A DNA stretch of 64,000 nt from positions 116,811,449 through 116,875,448 of the forward strand of contig CM060696.1 in NCBI GenBank assembly GCA_030686995.1, given 5' to 3'. This DNA is from Artemisia argyi (Eukaryota; Streptophyta; Magnoliopsida; Asterales; Asteraceae). A program made the translations under genes and the position numbers. Positions 1 through 10,486 of this stretch are shown piece by piece (positions within the stretch are counted from its first letter, which is position 1; each line of letters opens with the position of its first letter). The notes under the pieces are model-generated. The model saw nothing but the letters and a program-made list of their open reading frames with translations, did no database searches and was not told the origin of the DNA.

Positions 1-620
1 ATTTTTTTGATTTTTTTTTAATAAAAAAATCTACTGTGATATTAAGATTTTAAAAAAAAAGTCGGGATATTTACGATAATGCCACTCCGCTTTTTTCATA
101 TGGTTGACTAGATGGAGGGCTGAGATTCGTCCGTACATCCGCACTAAAATCCAAAAATGTACCGGATTTTAATCTTAACTACTTATAATGGAAAAATGGT
201 CAAAGTGAAAAGTGAAAAACTGAATTTTAGGTCAATCCCAAAAATGCCCTTGTCAAAGTATGGAAATTGAATGCCCTTGTATGGAAATCAAATGCCTTTG
301 TCAAGTCTGATCATTATAACTAAGTATGGAAATGAATGTCTGTCATTATCAAATATGGTCAATGAATGAGATAAATGAATTGGTAAGTCATTATCAAATA
401 TGGAATTACGAGTAAATCAATGTCAATGAATGAAATACATGTTGGTAACGAATGAGATAAATGAATTGGTAACTCATATGGAAAGTATATGACAATCATT
501 TTTGAAACTTATTCGTTTAAAATGGTGATTAGTTTAAATTGTGCAATATATTAGAGACTAACGAAGGTATACTTAATATCACCAGAAATTCACCAAGTAC
601 TTGTTTATTATCTAACAACA
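1..620. other. Intergenic AT-rich DNA, no gene seen
   Basis: No coding region is recognisable. Bases 230-480 hold short, diverged direct repeats built on words such as aatgaatgagataaatgaa and gtatggaaat. They look like decayed local duplications rather than a clean satellite. The segment leads into the DUF674 pseudogene at 621. Confidence 0.5.
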
Positions 621-1197
621 ATGGCTACCACAACTGACAGATCCAAAATATCGTTAAAAGTAATGGTGCACAAAGAGCATAAAAGAGATATTTGTTGAAG
701 CAGACAACCATTTTGTTGACACGCTTTTCAGCTTCATGACCTTACCAATGGGTACGATTATCAGGCTGTTGGAGAGAGTCAATAATGACAATTACATGTC
801 TACCGAAGAAATTAAACATACGCTGCTTTATCCAAGAAGTTCATCACATGATCACTACCGAAAGCTTAAACTTAACATAGATGACACAGAGCCTATTAAA
901 TACTTTGTTTGTCAAACTTTGGATTGCCGTAAGCGTTTAAAGAAATCTTATAGCACTTGTGCGTTCGCTAGATGCGTTTATTGCGGGAATCAGCTGATTC
1001 GTGAAATTAAAAAAAAAAAAGGTTTAGATTTACCTGCCAATACTGGAGCGGGTTGAGCGTTTGTTACTGACGCGACAACTTTTCTGGTTACAGGTGATCT
1101 TTGGGTGATGCCAAATACAGCAGGTTTAAGAATTCAGTTGCTTTGTGCTTTTGGGATTGGATTACTGATGGTAGCCAAGTGGAATAGAGAACCTTAG
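621..1197 (+). pseudogene. DUF674-family protein, pseudogene
   Basis: The reading frame opens with ATG at 621 (MATTTDRSKISLKVMV...) and reads into the N-terminal signature of plant DUF674 proteins: a short basic start, then FVDTLFSFMTLPMGTIIRLL. A one-base frameshift near 690 moves the reading from frame 3 to frame 1. A TGA at 1054-1056 lies between LPANTGAG and the typical continuation FVTDATTFLVTGDLWVMPN, and the frame ends with TAG at 1195-1197. A Cys-rich stretch (CRKRLKK, CVYCGNQ) in the middle is as in the family. Seen: the family-like peptide, one frameshift and one in-frame stop. Known: DUF674 genes are multicopy in plants and their function is unclear. Inferred: a non-functional copy, possibly only the first repeat of the family's multi-repeat protein. 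It lies about 0.8 kb upstream of Helitron sequence and may have been carried by it. Confidence 0.75.
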
Positions 1198-2019
1198 ATA
1201 TGCATGGACCGTGAACAGGTGCACATATTTATTCTGTAACTTTTAAGTTTTCTTATACTATTACTTGCTAAGTGTTACAAGTATATTTGAATTGGACTCT
1301 AAACATTGTTTCCAATAAAAATGAACGGGTTAATTTATCTGAAAAATGATTGATTGATGATCACATGCAGATTATCTTGATGGAACTTGAACCCATAGAC
1401 TAAAGTTATAATTTACCCTAAGGGAGAAAGTGAAATGACCTCTAAATTTCACGGAATAATTAGGGAAAACGTTGAAAATGAAGAGAGTAAAATGATGGTT
1501 ACTTCGCAAGGTAATCCGATGACAAATTAAATGATTTAGTTGTTTAAAATATTGTATATATTTTTTTTGTTAAAGTAGTATGTCATCTACGACTAATTGA
1601 TTTTTTTTACTTTCTTTTCAAATGATATTGTGTGTAAAAACTTGTATGTATGTCACGTACGATCATAGATTAAATGTGAAAGCCACGTACGAGCTTACTT
1701 TACACCAACTATGTGCATCACAATTCACATGAACACCAACTTACTCATTTATATGAAATAGTCCCATGTACTGTATCCGACCATTGTACCCATATAGGAA
1801 AGTGACCGCTCAATTTATTTTGCGATTTAAAACATTTATGCTTGGTTGATTTGATAACAAATCAATTTTGGAGCTTTAAAGTTATTCTAAAACTTTACAT
1901 ACAGAACATGTTTGTTAATGAATTGGTAATACTGATAATCATATACATCAAATTGAATAGTACAAAACAACTAACATCATACTACTATTAACAAATGATG
2001 ATTACACATAAGAAATCAC

Positions 2020-2475
2020 ATGCTTGTCAACATATACTAAAAATTCGAGAAAGCTAGACAATTCCGACTCTGTTTTTTCGCATGGCCAGCTTTATGTGGC
2101 ATTGTCGAGAGAGATATCCCGTACAACAACAAAGGTATTGATTAAATCAGTCAAAGAGTTCCGTCAAGCAGGAATCTACACCTCAAATGTTGTGTATCAA
2201 GAAGTTTTACACGACAAGTAACGTGTGTTGTTAGTTTTTATCTCATAACTGATGTAATGTTTTATTTTCAGTTTCAATTAATGTTTTAATATGTTGTTTG
2301 ATCATTGTTAAGAATTTTTTCAAGACTTTAGTTATCGTATACTACAACTGTTTGCAATTACATTTTAATTGGTCACATTCTATTTTGAACGTTACACAAA
2401 ACACTCACTACAATATCACAAATCATTAATTATCTTCCGCTAGGAATTCCGTTGCTATGCACGGGTACTCGTCTA

Positions 2476-2476
<1 letters not shown>
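2020..2476 (+). mobile_element. Helitron 3' end with helicase C-terminal remnant
   Basis: Bases 2060-2220 encode FSHGQLYVALSREISR and, further on, SNVVYQEVLHDK. This is the extreme C-terminus of the PIF1-like helicase in plant Helitron RepHel proteins (usual form HGQLYVALSR...NVVYKEV). About 230 bp downstream is a weak hairpin (ccgt...acgg), followed by CTAG at 2473-2476 and then T, the canonical Helitron 3' terminus inserting before T. The rest of the helicase and the 5' TC end are not recognised; 1198-2020 holds no clear coding sequence. This is a fragment of an autonomous-type Helitron, decayed. Confidence 0.7.

Positions 2477-2478
<2 letters not shown>

Positions 2479-2566
<88 letters not shown>
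2479..2566. repeat. (TA)n microsatellite
   Basis: About 88 bp of uninterrupted TA repeat directly follow the Helitron 3' end. The run probably expanded from the Helitron target site. Confidence 0.95.
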
Positions 2567-2567
<1 letters not shown>

Positions 2568-2928
2568 TAAAAATGATTGGGATGTGGGGTCCACAAGAAT
2601 GTAATTAACAAGTGGTTAAGAAACTAATTCGGAATGCTATTGGTCTCTCACTACAAGAGTCAAAATGCTATTGGATGGAAGTGTTAATTGTGTTGGTGAT
2701 GAATACTGAATTCATTGTTTTCTACTATTCATGGCAAGTGATTGCAATATCTTTCCGGTAAAGGTCAGTAACATTAATTAGTATCTATTTCCATTTAAGC
2801 AAAATCGTTCCTAAGGTTTAACTGTCTTTGTAAACTAGGTCCTTCGAGGACTAACAATTTAACAGAATTGAACTTTTAAGGACTGATACATAAATACATT
2901 TTTCAAAATATAACGGGGCCACAACACT

Positions 2929-2960
2929 CCCGCAGCAACGCGTGGGATCACCCACTCGTT
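2929..2960 (+). mobile_element. Degenerate Helitron-like 3' hairpin
   Basis: The segment cccgcagcaacgcgtggg resembles the GC-rich hairpin near plant Helitron 3' ends. It is followed by ...cactcgttac instead of the usual CTAGT. No helicase sequence lies nearby. The call is tentative and rests on motif resemblance only. Confidence 0.35.
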
Positions 2961-3208
2961 ACACTACAAAACAAAAAAAAAATACATGCTTTACTCTTTC
3001 TTTCTCCTTCTTCTTCGCTTACTTCTTCCATGGCTTCTTTCTTCACCATTCCCACAAATAAAATCTAATTTCGCATTCTAAAAGCTGTCTAAAAATTGAT
3101 TTTGACTTTCAATTTAGATATGAGAGACGTTTTTTAGAGGGGGCAAATTACAAAAAATTCTCAAATACTCTAACATTTTACACTGCTACTCTATTTTTAT
3201 TTTTATTT

Positions 3209-3240
<32 letters not shown>

Positions 3241-3553
3241 CTCCGCCTCTGAATATGTTGTGTGTATTTGCTTCCTTTACTCAAATTCAACTTTTGTTTT
3301 GAGTTATCAATCCCACATGGGTAAATAAAAGAAACTTTGCTAACTTTATATACTCCATGTATTTTGTTCAGTTAACTTGACATTTGCATATTATGTTTGT
3401 CGCATTTGAATCTTCATATGATAAGCAAAATATCATTAGGGGATTTATCTATGCGAGAAAAAGTATGAATTCTCAAGTTTTTTTTCTCATTGTTCAGATT
3501 TTTGCTTGTTGGGTTAAATTTGTTAAATTCAAATGTTAAAATAAAATAAAATA

Positions 3554-3629
<76 letters not shown>
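3554..3629. repeat. (AAT)n trinucleotide microsatellite
   Basis: About 25 AAT/ATA repeats. The apparent minus-strand poly-Tyr frame over it is an artefact of the repeat. A separate homopolymer G run lies at 3220-3240, after a T-rich tract. Confidence 0.95.
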
Positions 3630-3630
<1 letters not shown>

Positions 3631-4075
3631 AGGGGTAGGACAATGTTGGTATGTTGGTGAAAAACATAGAACTCTAAATTTTGCATGTTAAAAAAATTAT
3701 GATAGTTTTAAAATTTTAACAAAAATGCCAGACGGAAAAAGCATATATGTGAATATGTGATTTTAAAAGGTTTGCCAATAAGGTTTCTGAAAAAAAAACG
3801 GTGATATTATGATTCATAAAGCAGAAACATTATATGTACAGATAAACAATAAGCGTAATATCCAAGTTGAAATATTAGGATGTATAGATACATGAGAAAT
3901 AGTGGTATTGGATGCACAAAAATTAGTCAAGTTAGAAACACTTTGCAAATATAAAAGAAAAAACTTGATAAAAAGCTGGATGTATCAATAATTATGCAAA
4001 ACTTACATCTAAATGTTGTCAATGCCACCAAGAACGGAAGCAGCCAACTTTTATCTAAATTGATTCTATAGGCAA
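3629..4075 (-). pseudogene. Fibrillarin partial copy A (exon 2 remnant)
   Basis: Bases 3780-3880 match the ex-intron 5 segment of copy B. Bases 4010-4072 are a truncated copy of fibrillarin exon 2 on the minus strand (the region for [13 protein letters not shown], with substitutions and a ~30-bp loss). Exons 5 and 6 are missing between them. This copy cannot encode a protein and is a relic of an internally deleted tandem duplicate of the gene at 7345-10005. Confidence 0.7.
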
Positions 4076-4314
4076 AGCAAAAGTAAATTCATCAGAAAAA
4101 TGCAACCGTCATAAAGTCTTGAATGGCAAATATAAGTTAACTACAATTGGTATGGATTACATGTGTATAATGTACAAGAACTTGGTAGCATTGTTTAGAT
4201 GAAAAGTTATGAATCAAAATAATTGGTGCAGACTTCAATTGTTTAGGAACCTGGAAGGATTGAATATGATTAGAGAGTTGTATTTATGAATTATGAGTAA
4301 CTAATGTTATACAT

Positions 4315-4581
4315 GAGAGAATTGCAAAAATCGTCCCTAAAGTTTGGTCAAATTGCATGTTTTGTCCTTAAAGTTTGGAAAGTGCAAGGATCGTCCCTTT
4401 AGAGAAATTTTTGGTGCAAGTATCGTCCTTTTGGGAGAAACCTTTGGTGCAAGTATTGTCCCTATGGGGACGATATTTGCACCAAAGTTTTCTCCACAGG
4501 GATGATCCTTGCACTTTCCAAACTTTAAGGATGAAATGTGCAATTTGGCTAAACTTTAAGGACGATTTTTGCAATTCTCTC
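4315..4581. mobile_element. MULE-type MITE, 9-bp TSD
   Basis: This 267-bp element has perfect terminal inverted repeats of at least 22 bp (gagagaattgcaaaaatcgt at the left, its complement at the right). The inverted similarity extends over about 110 bp per side, so the element could fold into one long hairpin. It is flanked by gttatacat at 4306-4314 and 4582-4590, a perfect 9-bp target-site duplication diagnostic of Mutator-like transposition. The paralogous segment near 6240-6265 has the same flanks (taactaatgtta...tacat) without the insert, an empty site. It has no coding capacity. Confidence 0.92.
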
Positions 4582-5198
4582 GTTATACATCAAGCAAAAT
4601 ATGTTGTTGGTTCCTTTACTCAAATTCAACTTTTGTTTTGATTCTTCAATCCCACATGGATAAAGAAAAGAAACTTTGCTAACTTTATATACTCCATGTA
4701 TTGAGTTCCGTTAACTTGAGATTTGCATATTATGTTTGTCACTTATTAAATCTTCTACCGATAAGCAAAATATCAATAGGGGATTTATTTATGTGAGAAA
4801 AAGTATGAATTATCAAGTTTTTTTTTTTTCATTGATCAGATTTTTGCGAGTTGGGTTAAATTTGTTAAATTCAAATGTTGTTGCATTTGATGAAAGAGAT
4901 TATATGAAAGAGATTTCAGCATAAAAAAAAAAATCAGTAACACTACACGGCGCGTGGTGATTCTAACATGGGTAGGAACATATTAGGATGCTAAGAAAAG
5001 GACCCAATATAGTTTACTTATTGGCAGGAACAACCAAGAGATTTAACTTGAAATAAAGAAGCTGAAGATTTAGCTCTGAAACTGGCAAAGTAAAGATATA
5101 AGTTAGGTGAATTGTTTAAAAAAGAATACAAAAAACGCTAGTAGCTATGGCGTTTTCTTTTGCCATAGCTCGAGACTTCCGAGGTGTGGCAACACATG

Positions 5199-5905
5199 AA
5201 GGGGTAGGACAATGTTGGTATGTTGGTGAAAAACATAGAACTCTAAATTTTGCATGTTAAAAAAATAATGATAGTTCTAAAATTTTAACAAAAATGCCAG
5301 ACGGAAAAAGCATATACTGTATGTGATTTTAAAAGGTTTGCAAAAACGAAAAGAAGGGTAGCAAACAACATCAAAATGCTTATTTCTAAATAACTGAACA
5401 ATCAGAAAAAGCATAACATGGACTTGAATATAAAGTTATCATTCTAGTACAAAACGATTCTTAAACAAAATGTCTGAAATCCTACAAGAACCTTAAAAAA
5501 TTACAATCCTTAAGATAGAAGGGATTTCATTGTAGCTTAGAAGGCAGCGCCTATGATGCAGATTTTTGCTTCTTGGGGACACGGTAGGCTCCAACCACAC
5601 AAGCATGGTCACGTTCGAAAGGGATCAAGGGTAACCTGCTCCATAGGTTTAAACTGCTCAGCTTGAAGCTTCTTTACTTCTGAGGCAAATACAACCACTG
5701 TTGTTACGGTAGAATCAATGCAGTTTGCAAATAAGGTTTCTGAAAAAAAGCGGTGATATTATGATTCATGAAGCATAAACATTATACAGATAAACAATAA
5801 GCGTAAATCCAAGTTGAAATATTAGGATGTATGAACAAAAGGGATCAATAACAAACCTTGATTGATCTAATTAACAAAGTGGCCACCAGATTTCAAGGAG
5901 ACGCA
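5199..5905 (-). pseudogene. Fibrillarin partial copy B (exons 5-6)
   Basis: On the minus strand, bases 5540-5730 match fibrillarin exon 6 plus 3' UTR, and 5853-5905 match exon 5 (GGHFV... region). Several lesions are visible: an in-frame TGA replaces a codon in the KKLQ...region (gaggca in place of gcggca on the plus strand gives a stop on the minus strand), exon 5 has small indels, and the exon 6 acceptor is altered (gcaaataagg instead of gcctgtaagg). The copy lies about 1.6 kb downstream of the true gene end and has no upstream exons. It is a dead tandem duplicate of the gene at 7345-10005. Confidence 0.85.
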
Positions 5906-6559
5906 CTCAGTGCTAAAAACAAAGTTTTACTTTTTACATTGTTGGTACTTCTGAATTATCATTATAGCATAAATCTAAGAATGATATCTGTTTTTAACTT
6001 CTGAATTGAAACTCTTTGATCAACCAATTTTAGTGAAATACTGATGTAGCAAGGCAACTTTAATAACATGTTCAAGCTATGATCAAAGATTAGGTTCTTG
6101 AAAATAGGTTGTTTGTTAATCTAAAAAATGATTGAGATCGGTTTAACATGCAATGAAAGTCAACTGTAATTGGTATAGATTAGAAGTGTATATTGTTTAC
6201 GAACTTGGTAGGGTTGTTTATAATTAGAGAGTTGTATTTATCAGTAACTAATGTTATATACATAAAGTAAAATATGTTCGTGTGCATTTATCTTCCTTTA
6301 CTCACATTCAAGTTTTGTTTTGAGTTTTCAATCCCACATAGGTAAAGAAAAAAACTTTTCTTACTTTATATACTTCGTGAATTTAGCTCAGTTAACTTGA
6401 GAATAGCATTATTTGTTGCGTATGCACCCTGATTTGGTAGACAAAATACCAATCCGGCTTTGCAAATGCGACAGATAATTTGAGTTCTCAACTTTTTATT
6501 CTAAATTTTTTTGCTAGTTGTTTCTTTAAATTCAAATGCTGATAGCATTAGATGTTTGG

Positions 6560-7130
6560 ATCAAAATTCAAGGAAAATGAAAAGGCTGAAAATTAGCTTT
6601 TATTTATTTATTTATTTTTTGGGGCGAAAAGATGAAGTATGTATATATTAAACTTCTAACCATAAATCAGCATACTAAAAAACATATTCATATTCACCAG
6701 ACGACCTCAGGCCTATTTTCCAGAGATAAGACATTCTTGTACACCATGGAGAAACCACTCCTCTTGACTACATTTCCATTCAAACATGATTACTGCCTAA
6801 GACACTTGAGCAGAGTCAGGTCTTCACCTAGAATGTTTACAGCAGAACCTTAGAAGGCATCATCAAAGCCAGTGTAAAACTCTTGTTCTCAAAGAGATCA
6901 TAACAAACTGACTACATTTCCTTCTAAGCAACCACAAATGACACGAACTTGCAGTTCCCATCCTCACACGGAGTCCTTAGGTTTATCTGTTATCATAGAT
7001 TACGTATCTTCAAGGAGAACCAAACCAGCTATACTTCACTTAAGTTTCGCATGTCATAGTTCTAAAAGTTTAACAAAACACCAGGCAGGCAAAAAGGATT
7101 ATTGCAATTTTAACAGGTTTTAAAAAACAA
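6560..7130. other. Intergenic segment downstream of fibrillarin
   Basis: No recognisable gene. Short open frames at 6632-6853 and 6938-7123 have no familiar motif. Bases 7030-7130 are the equivalent of 5245-5350 in duplicate B, so this is part of the duplicated 3' flank. Confidence 0.5.
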
Positions 7131-7344
7131 AACTGAAGGTTAGCACACAACATCAAAATTTGCTTATTTCTAATTAACTGAACAATCAGAAAAGCATAAC
7201 ATGAACTAAAATATAAAGTTAATCATTCTGGTACAATACGATCCTTAAACAAAATGTCTGAAATCCTATAAAAACCTCAAAAATTACAATCCTTAAGATG
7301 CATGAACATAGAAGGGATTCCATTGGTAGCTTAGAAGGCACCGC

Positions 7345-10005
7345 CTATGATGCTGATTTTTGCTTCTTGGGAACACGGTAGGCTCCAACCACACAAGCAT
7401 GGTCACGTTCGAAAGGTTCAAGGGTAACCTGCTCCATAGGTTTAAACTGCTCAGCTTGAAGCTTCTTTACTTCTGCGGCAAATACAGCCTCTGCTGGGAC
7501 GGTAGAATCAATACAGTTTGCCTGTAAGGTTTAAAACAAAAAAGTTGATATTATGATTCAAGAGACAGAAACATTGTAAAATTTATATTGAAATGTTAAA
7601 ATGTATGACCATGATCAATAACAAACCTTGATTGATATAACAAAGTGGCCACCAGATTTCAAGAAGTAAGATGCATTCAGTGCTAAAATCCTAGCCTGTG
7701 AAACCGCATAAACCAATATAGTACACACTTAGTAGCAATGGTAACAGAGTAACAACAAAATCAACAACAGATATACAGATACTATTACCCATAGATACCG
7801 TTAAAAAAGAACATAAAGAAGTGTCCCTGATAAAAACAAGAGCTAGGCCACATGACACTCTTTTGTAATCATGCAATCAGAAGTTCCAATATGAAACAAA
7901 ATAAACAGAAAAAAAATAAATTCAAAACTGGGTTTTCACAAGTGCTTTATTGAAATGTCAAAAGCGCATCAGAAACTCGGTTTTCACATCATCCAAAGAT
8001 GTCTTGAAGGGGAATCCGAGTAGCTCATCATTTGCTATTTGGAAGTGAAAAGAATATAAAGAAAATTACAAAAAAACATAAACACAAAGACATTAGAAAA
8101 CAAAAACAAAATGAAAAGTCAAAAGCGCATCAGAAACTCGGTTTTCACATCATCCAAAGATGTCCTGAAGGGGAATCCGAGTAGCTCATCATTTGCTATT
8201 TGGAAGTGCAAAGTATATAAAGAAAATTACAAAAAAAAAAACATAAACACAAAGACATGAGAAAAAGCATTAAAAAATATTTTGAAAAGGTAGCAACAAT
8301 AATGCACTGGCAATGAACAATGACATGTCCAAACAAAGTCTTTTAACAAAAATGCATTGCATTAACAATGATAAAAATGCTTAAATATAAACAAATGACC
8401 GAAATAATGCAAGGAAAAGACCCAAAAAAAAAAGTCACCAACAGAACAAAAGAAGAATGAAAATTAAACCTGATCAGGTTGAGCAACATCAGAAAAGATG
8501 ACATCAACCATGCTAACAAGCATCCTGTACTTGGCAGGATGTCTAGCATCTTCAATAATGGGAATAACATTTGTTCGCTTCTTGGCCATGTTCACCAAGT
8601 CTCTTCCACTTCTGTGAGAAAACTCAACAGCATACACAACTCCAGTCTAATCAAAGCACAAACACATAGTTAGTAATCAGTTAAAGTACTTCCAGTATTT
8701 CAAAGAAAACAAATTTGAGATAAAAAAGCATCTTACTGGGCCGACAAGATCAGACACATGAGACACTGTGGTACCAGATGCAGCTCCAAGATAAAGCACA
8801 CGAGAACCAGGTTTCTGAGCACAAAAATCAGACCAAAGGAATAACGGTTTGAAAACATATAACACATGAAAGGATAAAAATGTTGGAATAACGGTGTATG
8901 CAAACATACCATCCAAATGTTGTCAACACCACCAAGAACAGCAGCAGCCAACTTTGATCTAAATGGATTCCATACTCTGTATTCAACCTTTGTTCCATCT
9001 TCATTCTATAGACAAACCAAAATTGATTTTATCAGCATCTTGGACCAGAAATCAGTCATTTTTTCTAAAAGTATGTTTTATAAAAATCACTCAATATCAT
9101 GTACAATCAAGTTTTCTGTATCTTCTACTATAAAAGCTTGATCTTTTGAAAACGACTTTGTGCCAAAATGTCATAAACAAAGCTATTATAAGATTTTTTC
9201 ACTGAGAGTATTTGGATTAGATAAGCTAATCCATCCACCCCCTACACAAAAAAGTGTGCTTATGAGCTATTAAACTTTCATTCTTTCAAAGCTAGAAAAA
9301 TAAGCTAATCCAACCACCCCCTAAAAACAACAATCAATGAAACTAAGATGCAACAATTTCTTAAGCATTTTAAACATACACAACACATTTCAACAAATTT
9401 GACTTTAAACAAATCTATAAACTAACAAACTGAAAGTTCACCAAATGATGGGGTGTTTATTTAAGCTTATTTTTAGACTTATAGTTATATTTGACTGGTC
9501 TTATATTCATAAGACCAACTTTTTTCAAATTTCTTTTATGATATAATAAGCTTATATAAGTCCATAAATAATCTTAGACAAACACACACTTATTAGCTTA
9601 TATTGTTAATCAATTTCACAAATTAAACCAAAGTAAATTAGTACTATAAAAAAATTTAAAAGTATAGACCTGAACAGAGATTCTCTTTTCATTATAAACA
9701 GCTTCACCAGGAACCATATTCTTAGTACAAAGCGCATCCTCCTTCCCTTTAGCAATAAACACACCATCATGTCTATGTGGTTCAACTATCACTTTATTCC
9801 CACCTTTCATCCCCCCTCCTCTTCCTCCTCTCCCACCTCGTCCCCCGCGGTCACCTCGCCCTCTCCCGCGGCCCCTGTCACTTCTGCCCCCGCTGAAACC
9901 CCGGCCCCCGCTTCTGCCCCCAGAGAACCCACCTCTGTCTCCTCCTCCTCTGCCTCCCCTGAAGCCGCCCCCGCCGCCTCGGCCTCCTCTGATTGGTGCC
10001 CTCAT
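7345..10005 (-). CDS. FIB: Fibrillarin, box C/D snoRNP 2'-O-methyltransferase
   Basis: Six exons on the minus strand join into an open 310-residue protein: 10005-9670, 9005-8910, 8814-8737, 8646-8470, 7695-7627 and 7521-7345 (TAG). All introns are GT-AG and all coding exon lengths are multiples of three. Residues 1-66 form the Gly/Arg-rich domain ([14 protein letters not shown]...). Next come the [21 protein letters not shown] block, then [20 protein letters not shown] and the SAM-binding loop [14 protein letters not shown] (residues 150-163). The core continues with [11 protein letters not shown] and SDVAQPDQ and ends [11 protein letters not shown]. Fibrillarin is the nucleolar methyltransferase that C/D guide RNAs direct to rRNA. 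The length fits plant fibrillarins (~310). The start is the only ATG before the GAR domain. Intron 4 (7696-8469) hosts two C/D snoRNAs on the same strand. Broken partial copies lie downstream at 3.6-5.9 kb. Confidence 0.97.
7961..8040 (-). ncRNA. Box C/D snoRNA, intronic copy 1
   Basis: Read on the minus strand: C box ATGATGA (complement of 8025-8031), an internal C'-like GATGATG, and D box CTGA (7969-7972). The terminal pairing aaagc/gct-ttt is short and bulged. Between C and C' lies cggattcccctt, complementary to aaggggaatccg, which I recall as part of the conserved 25S/28S rRNA segment before gactgtttaattaaaac. This gives a likely rRNA 2'-O-methylation guide. The second guide (aaaccgagttt, before D) has no target I can name. 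The RNA sits in the sense orientation inside a fibrillarin intron. Arabidopsis fibrillarin genes are reported to host an intronic C/D snoRNA (U60f); whether this is its orthologue was not checked. Confidence 0.82.
8122..8201 (-). ncRNA. Box C/D snoRNA, intronic copy 2
   Basis: This is a near-identical tandem copy of the snoRNA at 7961-8040, with D box at 8130-8133 and C box at 8186-8192. The copies are spaced about 161 bp apart (same feature to same feature). In the 70-bp core the only difference I see is one base just 3' of the rRNA-complementary stretch (caagac versus caggac, sense strand), where the D' box should lie. Flanking bases (ggaagtg...tataaagaaaattac) are duplicated too, so the unit arose by local tandem duplication inside the intron. 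Confidence 0.82.
9447..9590. mobile_element. Short MITE-like inverted repeat in fibrillarin intron 1
   Basis: The left part gtgtttatttaagcttattt...gacttata is an imperfect inverted match of the right part (tataagtccataaataatc...caaacac). Total length is about 145 bp and there are no coding features. I could not define a convincing target duplication, so the superfamily (perhaps hAT) is uncertain. Confidence 0.45.
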
Positions 10006-10175
10006 GTTTTAGGTTTGTGGGTTTGTGAGAAATGAGACGAGGAAAGGAAAGATTGTGTGTGGGTGCTAGGGTTTGTGGGTTTACTGGGGTTTTATAAAGA
10101 GGGTTTTAGGGTTTTCGTTTGTTATTTTATTATGGTTTTGTGGGCTGGAAGGTGGGCTGAGTAAATGGGCCTTTT
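10006..10175 (-). promoter_or_regulatory. Fibrillarin promoter: TATA, telo boxes, three site II motifs
   Basis: Upstream of the ATG, on the gene strand, there is a TATA-like tttataaaa (complement of ~10090-10099). Telo-box sequences aaaccctaa/aaaccctag are visible as tagggttt at 10067-10074 and ttttagggtttt at 10104-10115. Three site II elements TGGGCY lie at 10141-10146, 10153-10158 and 10166-10171. In plants, site II plus telo box is the known signature of ribosome-biogenesis and ribosomal-protein genes, controlled by TCP and telo-box binding factors. That agrees with the product. Confidence 0.8.
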
Positions 10176-10213
10176 TTGAGAATTTATTAACACTGATTTA
10201 CAAAATGTGAGAT

Positions 10214-10214
<1 letters not shown>

Positions 10215-10250
<36 letters not shown>
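10215..10250. repeat. Poly-T tract and short (TA)n
   Basis: About 36 T in a row, followed by a short (TA)n at ~10276-10294. It separates the fibrillarin promoter from the Helitron-derived region. Confidence 0.95.
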
Positions 10251-10486
10251 CATGAAATGTTTTAAATAATAATCTCTATATATATATATATATAAAGAAT
10301 GAGTTCCCCTATTGAATGTGAACATTAATGTCACAAGCTAAAAAACTCAAATATGTAGTTTAAGCTAATGAATTAGTACATACGGGGCTTATTTTGAAGC
10401 TTTTAAGAGCTTTTAAGCTGGAATACATAAATGAGATATTTCATTTAATATGAAAGTAATTTGTATTCCAAGTTATATTGATTTAA

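Larger units (their letters stand above)
3250..6560. repeat. Three-copy segmental repeat downstream of fibrillarin
   Basis: A ~280-bp segment occurs three times, at about 3280-3540, 4610-4890 and 6280-6545. It is recognisable by aatcccacat...gtaaa, actttatatactcc and gttaacttga. The tract gaaggggtaggacaatgttgg occurs at both 3629 and 5199. These are remnants of successive duplications that also carried pieces of the fibrillarin gene. The copies differ by many substitutions and indels. Confidence 0.75.

Noticed and set aside
3414..3686. Minus-strand frame with a long poly-tyrosine run
   Set aside because: It is only the (AAT)n microsatellite read in one frame.
4337..4641. Overlapping frames on both strands over the MITE
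   Set aside because: They arise from the inverted-repeat structure (similar peptides on both strands) and carry no protein signature.
7522..7626. Fibrillarin intron 5 checked for a snoRNA
   Set aside because: No paired C (RTGATGA) and D (CTGA) boxes in the sense orientation; the snoRNAs are in intron 4.
9769..10035. Plus-strand Ser/Ala/Pro-rich frame of 88 codons
   Set aside because: It is the antisense of the fibrillarin GAR exon, whose codons are well supported on the minus strand.
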